The notes under the pieces were generated by a model. That model was given only the letters and a program-made list of their open reading frames with translations. It searched no databases and had not been told where the DNA came from. From Chondrus crispus (taxonomy: Eukaryota; Rhodophyta; Florideophyceae; Gigartinales; Gigartinaceae): 64,000 nt of DNA. The DNA lies in assembly GCF_000350225.1 (NCBI RefSeq), contig NW_005178929.1, forward strand, positions 1-64,000, in the 5' to 3' direction. Both the position numbers and the translations under genes were made by a program. Shown one piece after another: positions 56,301 to 64,000 of the stretch (position 1 is its first letter; each line of letters begins with the position of its first letter).

Positions 56301-57772
56301 ACCGCGTTTAACCGACGATAGTCTACGCAAAAGCGCATCGATCCGTCCGGCTTCGGCACTAATAAAACGGGCGACGCCCATTCTGACTGCGCCGGTTCGA
56401 TGACTCCTGCTTCTAACATCTTCTGTACTTCTGCGTCCTCGACCTCCCGAGCCTTTGGACCGGCTCGGTAGGGAGCTTGTGCAATTGGCCTTGTATTCGG
56501 GGCCAGTTCAATCCAGTGGACCGTGGTGTTGACCTCATCGAGGGTCCCATCCCACATGCGGGAATATTTTTTTAGCATCCGACGGAATCTTTCGCGCAAC
56601 CGGTCCGGCACGTGGCTCAGGTCGAGTTCCTCCACGTCCGGCGGGGGAGGCTCAGTCCGCCGCTCCGGCTTCGTAGTTGCCGTCGCGGAGAGCCTTTCCT
56701 CCGGTTCCCCTTGCTGGTCCTCGCGATCCTGATCCGACGGTTCGCATCTTGCCTCGCCCGTAGGCGTCTTGGTGGAATTAGGAAAATTTTCCTTCTTCCT
56801 TTCTTGAATTCCGAGAACTTCACCAATTGTGGTTTTGCTCTCGAGCGCGGCTCTCGGGTGCGGTAATAATTCTGCCACCACTTGGCCTTTTTGCACCCTG
56901 ACAGGGTACGTCCTATAATTTGCAACGAGTAAACGAAATGGCCGGTCGGGCTCAACCTGAACGACACCATTCGTGCACGTCAACCCGTGCCTTTCGTACA
57001 ACGACGAGTACGGCTGATCCACCACCAAGCCCGACCTCTTTGAGGTGCATTTCACGACGCGTTGCGTCCCTGGCTCGATAGTCGTGGCTCTTGCCACTTT
57101 TACCTTACGGAAAATTTGCTCCACCTTTCCATCATTCTCGTCCTCTCCCGGGACGAGATTCTTCTTCCCTTTTCTTGTCGAGAACCGTCTAACTATCGGA
57201 ACCTCCGAGAAATCCGCCAACTCAACCGTTTTCTTCCTTGGATAAATGGCTTCCACAAACCGGTCACAGTAGTCCGCGCCTAGAATTAGCGGGACGGGTA
57301 GTTTTTCGCATACAATAAACTCGTCTGCGGCCACAAATTTTCCAAGCCTCACAGGCATTCTAATTGTGCCGAGAGTCCGGAGTGGCCTATTGTTCGCGTC
57401 GCCAATGTCTTGGGTCGGTCCGTAGGACACTAGAGATTCCATTCCAGCTGGGAGTTCCGATTTTCGCACAAGGTTTGGTCCCGCGCCGGTGTCTAAAACA
57501 GACAACACCCGGCTCATCAATCCGACTGTTGGTCCAATATCCCCGTAAACTTTGTAGTTTTTTCGCGCAAGCACCGAAATCTTCTCGGGACACTCCCTTC
57601 GCTTAATTTTGTACCAGGGTCTTCGAACTTCTTCCAGCGGATGATCTCGGGCCCGGCTCAGAATTTTCTTGACTTGAGCTGGCCCTGTGGGCTTATCCAC
57701 CAATCCAACAACCTCCTCATTGGGGTCTGATTTTTCCCGTAGAGACGAGGAACAGGGCTGAGCCCCGGGCAC
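53330..57772 (-). pseudogene. pol: element C pol (protease-RT-RNase H-integrase-chromodomain)
   Basis: Protease near 57200-57510 (VLSVLDTGAGPNLVRKSELP, VPLILGADYCDRFVEAIYPR). RT near 56020-56460 (MRFCVDYRRLNAVTVKDMY, MPFGLTNAPATFQRAMDIL, LVYLDDIIIS). RNase H near 55260-55620 (YSVDTDASDYQIGAALFQ, VHTDHASLRWLMN). Integrase near 54230-54880 (AKLAGHRGGRKLYKTL, VAIDILGELITTKRGNRYI, LLSDNGTQFTARFFQNV, NGQVERFNRTL). The GPY/F-like C-terminal region (QVATGPYHV) precedes a clear chromodomain near 53410-53570 (EYVIDRVADHDYQNGN, EVEWYGYTPEDATWEP). Nearly whole; about one or two breaks. Confidence 0.94.
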
Positions 57773-58178
57773 AGTACGTCGACTCTGTGCCTCTCGCGAC
57801 TCGTGCGAGGTTCCCCTCTCTAGTTTTCTTGCCGCTGCGGGATCCTTCTCACATCCGACGGCGCGGGCCCCGCGGCGGGCCCTCTGAAGGGTTGGTTCGA
57901 CCTCGGCGTTGAAGCACTCGGCGTGCTCGCCGTCTGCGAATCGAACCAGTTCTTGACCTTCAGATAGCTCGTCGATGGTATCCCTAACCTCTCCATCGGA
58001 GAGAACGCCTCATAATTTTCCAAAACTCGGTGCATTCCCGGAGGGAAAGAATGCACGTTGGCGCGGCGTACCCCTTTTCATAGCAATGATAGCACACCAG
58101 TCCGTGCGTCTTGACGGGATATTGCGGCCTAGGCCCTCCACGGGCCGGCGGCCTTCCTTGACGTTGCGGCCTTCCCAT

Positions 58179-60104
58179 CTAGCCTGGCCTTCGAAACGTC
58201 GTACTCTTGTCTTCCATCGGAATGCGCGGCGCTGGCGTGTGGCCGCGCCCCCGAGACATCATCACGGGATCCGTGGGCTCTGAAAACGACTCCGTCGTGT
58301 ATGTGGGTGTCGGTAAAGTTGACGACCTGCTTTCCCCGTAGTCCTCGTGTCCGTTGCCCTCTGAGGGCTCAATGAACTCGCCTTCGGCTACTAACGCTCC
58401 TTCGTAGTGATTTTTGCTACTTCCATGCGCACCGCGCTCATCTGACGCGGAAATTGACTCTGCTAAATGGACGGCGGCATGACTTTTGCGACCGGGATAA
58501 GAAGCCCTCGGCTTCTTACCTGCCCGGATCGTCGACGGCGTCTGGATCGTGACCTTCTTGGTCTTCTTGTCCTTAGCGCGGCTCGCCGTGCCATGTGCCT
58601 TCGCGTAATTAACTAGTCTCAAAAACGAAACATCCCGATTGTCTTGCCGGTATTGAGATACCATCGGCTTGATACTCGAATCGAGTCCTTCAATAAACAT
58701 CGTCATTTGTTCTTCCATCGAATATACGTTTCCACATCGATTGCTCGCGTCCGTCAGACGGATATAAAATTCCATCTCGTCTTCAGACGGTCTTTGCTGA
58801 ACCTCTCGCAATGCGAGTACGGCTTGACGGATCGCCTCGTCGGTTGCGAAACTCCTCAACAACCACTGTACGGCCTCCGGCCAAACGGATACCTTTCCGT
58901 GGTGGGCCCCGGCCGTCTGAGACACCGAAGTGTACTGCCTCAAGGCGATGCCACTTAGAAATTCGGGCAACAAGCGGATCGCTTGCCCCTCATTCATTTC
59001 TTGAGTATCAAACTCCTGAACTAATTTTGCCAAAAAATCCAACACAAGGACCCTTTCCTCACCAGTGAACGTGTTGCCCTTCTTCACCTTAGGCGGAATA
59101 TCTCTCCTGATTTTTCGCACGGCGGTCCGACGGGAACTTGACAAATATGTCTGCGGGTTCCGCAAGCGGTACGTTCGGTACGAAAGTAATTTCTTGAACA
59201 GGTAGTTGGTCAGATTCAGCTCCTCCAACTCCTCCCATCGCGGCCCGCGCCGCGTTGCGACATCTTTGGGCTCCGCGTCCTTGTCTCTCCGCGAGGCGGA
59301 CGAAGTGATTCCGCCCCGTCTGGAGGTAATTTTCTTGCCCTGCGAAATTCCTTTTCCTTCCTCTGAACGATGTTCGGAATCGCTGGCATGGTTCGACGAA
59401 CCGTCGTCACCATCTTCGGAAAGGCCATTCGACTCGGCCGTTGAGTCCTGGCCCTCCGGCTCGTCACTACAGTGACTCCTGCTCCGGCGTTGCAGATTCT
59501 TCTTCGAAGTCTTCGACTTGGAACTCAGCTGTACAGCGGCTTTGTCCTTCTTCGATCGACGGTCGCCTTCTCGACCCGTGGGGAGCGGCTCTTGCCCGGC
59601 TACCTGTTCAAGGTCCTTGAGACGATGAGCGGCGCGGTCAAACCTGTCGTCGATACTGCTCCTAAATTTACCTAAGGACTCCAAAGCTTGATTCGCGTCG
59701 CGCCTGGCGTCCTTGACTGAAACTCTCAACGAGGCTAAGACCTCCGGCTCCAGACCGTCGGTCGCCTCACGTCGCTCCTTCTCGACGAGATCCACTCGAG
59801 CCGACAGCTCTCCCAAAACGGTGTGAACTCGGATGCTTGCAACTCCAGTTGCTTCCGGACGAGGGCTAATTCAGCCTCGAGATTTTTCGTCATCTCTTGG
59901 CGAATTTCCTCGCCCATCTTCTCGAACCTGTAGGATAGGTTATCCTTGTCGGCTTCAATCCCCGTCGGGGATTCTTGACCTTCGGGATCCGTGGCCGTAT
60001 TGGCCTGGCATCGGGTGCGAGGACCTCGCGGGATCCTCGACGCCCTTGCCGATCCGCTCCTACCCGCCCCGGAACCGACGTTCCCGGGGGCGCTTGTCGA
60101 CATC
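58179..60104 (-). pseudogene. gag: element C gag
   Basis: Starts with MSTSAPGNVGSGAGRSG about 180 bp from the 5' LTR. The N-terminal part holds coiled coils (KNLEAELALVRKQLELQ, LSARVDLVEKERREATDG), then a basic and acidic serine-rich linker. The capsid-like core near 58650-59230 has LSYRTYRLRNPQTYLSSSRR, EERVLVLDFLAKLVQEFD and EAVQWLLRSFATDEAIRQA, matching gags A and B. A knuckle-like Cys cluster lies beyond, near 58070-58110 (CYHCYEKGY). Most of it (545 codons from 59816) is one open frame; about one break overall. Confidence 0.85.
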
Positions 60105-60282
60105 ACTCGTACAGGCGAACCTACACAAAGCCAGTACAAACAAAAAAATAAAAAAAGTAAAAAAAGAGACTCCGTTACCCAGACCGCCTTCGTAGTACAA
60201 CTCCAGATCAGGACTTTCGTAGGGAAAATTCTTGATCAGGTCTCCTGCACAGTAGACGAATTCTAGGTCGGGAGACCACTTT

Positions 60283-61327
60283 TGTAGTGCAATGTACCTG
60301 GCAGGCCGCGAACACAGTCCGACGGTCAAACAAAAAGACGAAAAGCAACAGCAACAACAACAACTGCCGATGGCACGCGCTACGGAGCGTTCGAGACTCT
60401 TTTTCTCCTTGTGTGGGCTTGCGGCCCACGGTAGCTCAACTCCGACGGTGGGGTAAGGAAAGATGCTCGGCCCGGGAGGAAAATGGTGGTAGAGACTTGT
60501 GAAGACTTGAGCACTCGGCGAGTGCGGGCTGGGCTTGTCTACGAGAATGTAACCGCCGTTCGCTGGGTTGTAAGGCCAATGCTCGACGAGCGTCTTCAGC
60601 ACATTGGGAATAATTCAAGGTCTTCGACGGGGGCTTTCTCAGTACTACCCGAAGGGATCGTAATTGTGTAGCAGCGCTACTACCGACGTGTTGCCCGATG
60701 GCTAGAAACACCCTCACCAGCGGAATCGCAATCGCGGTAGGTGGTACCAACTCTGTCTTATACAGTAAGACCTTCGACGGAGGCGTCGTCGCAACAGCCT
60801 TCCGACGGAACTTGAAACTGTAGCAGAGCTACACAACGTGTTGCTCGATGGCTAAAACACCTACACCGGATCGGTCGCAACCGACTCCAATGGAACCAAC
60901 ACAAGTAAGGTAAATATAGAAATAGAAGTAGAAAAGAATAGGGAAATAAAGGAAAAAGAAAAGAGAACCCCCGAGTGCAAAGGATGCCGTAGGCTTAGGT
61001 AAAAGGGAGCGCCTTGGTAGAGACAGACTTCGACCAAGGTGACATTCAACTCTGGCAACTCGGGTTACCTTTACTGACTTGGTCGTCAGAGGGCTAAGGT
61101 ATATATCGCCCCGCCGGAGCCAGTACAGTAGCTCGCGGCGCTAGATCCTAGATCTAATCTAGTGTCAGAAAAATTAATGCCAACTAATTAACTAAATAAA
61201 ATAAAACAATTAAAAATTGAAAACTGTGCAATTATTCACACGTGTGTCCCCCAAACCCGGACTACTTTTCATATCCAGATATTTTCCTTTCTTTTCACCC
61301 CCCTTTCCAGGTGCGTATTGCACTACA
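60283..61327 (-). repeat. 5' LTR of element C
   Basis: 1,045-bp partner of 46177-47222, about 97% identical by eye. On the minus strand it is followed after four bases by TGGTCTCCCGACCTAGAA (60261-60278), a clean 18-nt primer-binding site also present in element B. Confidence 0.96.
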
Positions 61328-64000
61328 TCATATTCGGCAAGGCGCAAGCACCACCGGGCAAGTCGGCCACTCGCATCGGCGAGGTTCGTCAGCCACCGCA
61401 GGGATTGGTGGTGGGTGTTGACCGTGAACAGCTCCCTTTCCAGGTATGGGCGGAGCGTCTGTACCGCCCATATGATGGCCAGGCATTCATTCTCGGTTGT
61501 CGAGTAGTTGCGTTGCGCTGACGATAGCGTGCGTGACCAATACCCGACATGGTATTGGTGTCAATCCTCATGGGTCGGCAGTAGCGTGCAGTCCAACTAA
61601 GCGTCTGGCGCATCCGTGTCCAGCGAGTATGGGCGCCCCAGTCTCGGGAGTTTTAAGACTGGTGGCGAAATTAAGCAATCCTTCAGTGTGTTGGAGGCCG
61701 TGGTCTGCTCTTCATCCAGATCGGGAAGGACATCCGGATCTCCTTTTCGGAGCATCGCCGTAAGGGGCGCCGATATCTCGGCGAAATGATCGACGAAACG
61801 TCGGTAGACATTACACATTCCCAAGAACGAGCGCAGCTCAGTCTGGGTCCGTGGTTGAGTCGCTTCTGAGAGCGCGTTCACATTGTTCGGGTAGACCTCG
61901 AGTTCGCCCGGTCGAATGATATGACCCAAGTACTCGGCAAAGTCCTGAAAAAACTTGCACTTGTTAAGCTTAAGTGATAATCCCTCCTGCTGCAGGGCCC
62001 GGAGTATTACGTCTACATCCTTGAGGTGCGAGTCGTAATCCTTGGAGAAGATTATGATATCATTCAGGTAGATGAGCCAGCTCTTCCAGCTATAACCTGA
62101 GAGGAGGATACCCAACATACGCTGAAAAGTGGCCGGGGCGTTCATCAACCCGAACGGAATACGGTTGAACTGATAAGTACCGGAGTGACACGTGAACGTG
62201 GTTTTCGGGCGATCCTCCTCGGCGACTGGTATTTGCCAGTACCCGGAGTTACAATCGACGGTGGAAAAAACCTTGGCTTCGCCGAGAGAATCAAGACACT
62301 CGTCCATGCGAGGGATTGGATACGTGTCTCGCACAGTCAGCGCGTTCAGCCGTCGATAATCGACGCAGAAGCGGAGGCTTCCATCTGATTTGGGTATGAG
62401 CACAACGGGGGACGCCCATTCGGACTTGGACCGAGAGATCACCCCGTTGGCTAACATCTCGTCCACCGAGGCTTGTTCCGCCTCACGGGCGCGGGGACTA
62501 GCGCGATATGGCTGACAACGAAACAGCTTCGCGCCGGGGGTGAGTTCGATGCGATGCTCTGTCGCTCGGACTTCACCCAAATTCCGGTCCCGCCTCGCGG
62601 CGTACGGCGCGAGCATGGTGCGAACCCGCTCACGCACGTGCGCCGGTAGGTGGTCGAGGGGGACCGCATCCCGCGGAGGGGATGGCTCCGTCGTAGAGGT
62701 TGGCCCGCGAGGGGACCCCCCACCCAGTACAGGGGGGCTCCCCTCGGAAAACTCCGCGGCTAGAACTGCGTCTGAAGGCATAGCCGTGCGTACCATCGTG
62801 CTAGGATGTGGAGATACGAAACGCACGACTTAGTTCTTCGACAAACGCTTGGTGGCGGACGAGAAGGTCGCCACAAGGACCTTAAACTCCTGCAATGGGG
62901 CAATACGCACCACCCCGTTGGAGAGAGAGATCCGGTGCTTCGCCTATAACTGCGGGTTTCCTCGAGGACCGACAGTCCGGTCCTTCCACTGGTGACGTGT
63001 ACCCACGTCTGGGTACCGGCCGGGAGATTGACGGCACGGGAGACCTTGAGCTTGGGCGAAATTCGCCCTGCTTGCGAGGATTCCTCCTGCTCCGCCGGGA
63101 GGGGAGGACTTTTCACGGCCCGAGCAGCCGGCTTGCGGACGATGGGAATTTTTGTAACCTCGTCCAGCTCCACCACTTTGCGTCTTGGGTAAATCGCCTC
63201 GACAAACTTGTCGTTGAACTCACACCCCAAAATGACGGGAGCGGCTAACCGTTCACAGACGATGAATGTACACCTCATGGTGCGGTCGCCTAACCGCACC
63301 ACGAGGGGGATTTGTTCGCTTGTGCGCAATGGTCTCCCATTGGCGTCGGCGATCGTCGGGATCTCGCGCCGGATTACCAGCGCCTCCCATCCGGGGGGAA
63401 GCGTGTCGACACGTACGAAATTGGAGCCAGCTCCTATGTCAAATATGGTGAGCTGGAGCACCAATATCGACGGTGATAACCCAAGGTCTGCGTAGAACTT
63501 GTAATTCGTCCGAGACAGGGCGAGCACTGTCTCGGTATTTTTAACACCCTTTGCAAGCGAGAGGGTGTTTTCCGCCAAGGACGGCGTAGCGTACCGAGTT
63601 GGTCTGGATCGGGGTTCTCCTGGGATAAACCAGTGTGTTTACGGCCGAGAATTCGGTACCGCTTCTCCGCCGTGGGAGGTACAGAAGATTCCGCCGTCTT
63701 GGGCGAGGTATCCGGGGACAAGCCCGTATCTACGTCAGCTGCTGCGGGCTGAGGTTCTCCTAGTTTTTCGGAGGCGGTTGAACGCCGACTGGGGGCGGAA
63801 AGGTCTTCGCTCCGGTACCCATGCGCGGCGGCGGGTCGGCGGCAGCTTCGGGGTTCATTACCCGGTTCGCCTCGTAACTGAGAAGGGCGACGGCTCGGAG
63901 GTACGACTCCGGAGGCACTTGGCTCTTTTGGGCCTTGGTCAACTTCTCGTACGGGTGGGGTACGAGGGATACATTCTTCACCTTCATATCGCAGTCGGGG
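61328..64000 (-). pseudogene. pol: element D gag end, protease, RT and RNase H start
   Basis: The gag end lies near 63760-63990 (LVPHPYEKLTKAQKSQVPPE, Pro-rich). Protease near 63100-63480 (LTIFDIGAGSNFVRVDTLPP, APVILGCEFNDKFVEAIYPR). RT near 62030-62540 (LRFCVDYRRLNALTVRDTY, TVDCNSGYWQIPVAEEDRP, IPFGLMNAPATFQRMLG). RNase H near 61330-61640 (YSLDTDAPDA, LADASGRLARWCLRLAEYD) up to the C insertion. The closest relative here is element C. The RT part is a long open stretch; overall broken. Confidence 0.88.

Larger units (their letters stand above)
46177..61327 (-). mobile_element. element C: young minus-strand chromovirus with antisense ORF
   Basis: 15.2-kb Ty3/gypsy element. 5' LTR 60283-61327, gag 58179-60104, pol 53330-57772, a 4.3-kb noncoding block (49059-53329), a plus-strand accessory ORF (47331-49058) and 3' LTR 46177-47222. 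The duplication is TCATA on both sides. LTRs differ by about 3% by eye, the youngest dated insertion here. Gag-pol is nearly whole (about two or three breaks); the accessory ORF shows a few. A vector-like sequence at 51233-51272 lies in the noncoding block. Confidence 0.95.
43200..64000 (-). mobile_element. element D: minus-strand chromovirus split by C, runs off window
   Basis: Ty3/gypsy element whose gag end, protease, RT and part of RNase H lie at 61328-64000. The rest of RNase H, the integrase and the antisense ORF end lie at about 43200-46176. Element C (46177-61327) is inserted in the RNase H region with duplication TCATA. No LTR of D is in the window: the 5' end lies beyond 64000 and the 3' end is replaced by element E. 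Broken (several breaks). Confidence 0.85.

Overview
The window is eukaryotic and almost entirely transposable elements. I recognise no confident host gene, no rRNA or tRNA gene and no CRISPR array. Composition is close to balanced, element reading frames lack obvious introns, and nested LTR retrotransposons make up about 80% of the bases. A compact algal genome invaded by LTR elements would fit. A red alga of the Chondrus type is my best guess, held loosely. A short cloning-vector remnant at 51233-51272 shows that at least part of the assembly came from plasmid-clone sequencing.

Layout. 1-2548: 3' part of a Ty1/copia pol cut by the window edge. 2858-7057: a DIRS/Ngaro-like tyrosine-recombinase retroelement on the minus strand between 159-bp direct repeats. 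7629-8935: a decayed PIF/Harbinger-like DDE transposase, with a small ORF upstream of it. 9421-39329: a deep nest. Old plus-strand chromovirus F holds solo LTR G (34473-35072) and minus-strand chromovirus A (10616-34454); A in turn holds plus-strand chromovirus B (20660-33368). 39335-40295: unassigned flank. 40296 to about 43190: partial element E. About 43200-46176 plus 61328-64000: minus-strand chromovirus D, split by the younger minus-strand chromovirus C (46177-61327). Target-site duplications were read directly for F (CATAC/CATAT), B (CACGA), C (TCATA) and G (CGTCT); none was found for A. By-eye LTR divergence (F above 10%, A about 9%, B about 5%, C about 3%) agrees with the nesting order.

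A, B, C and F encode gag, aspartic protease, reverse transcriptase, RNase H and an integrase with a C-terminal chromodomain. D is of the same kind, though I could not see its chromodomain.

The most unusual theme is that A, B, C, E and D each carry an extra ORF on the strand opposite gag-pol, between the end of pol and the 3' LTR. In A, C and E it starts only 83-108 bp inside the 3' LTR, so a promoter in that LTR read backwards could drive it. In B this ORF is whole (661 codons) although gag-pol is broken. I know no domain for these proteins. A and C share a short motif; C and E are clear homologues. The arrangement recalls the antisense genes of some retroviruses and Tat-type retrotransposons.
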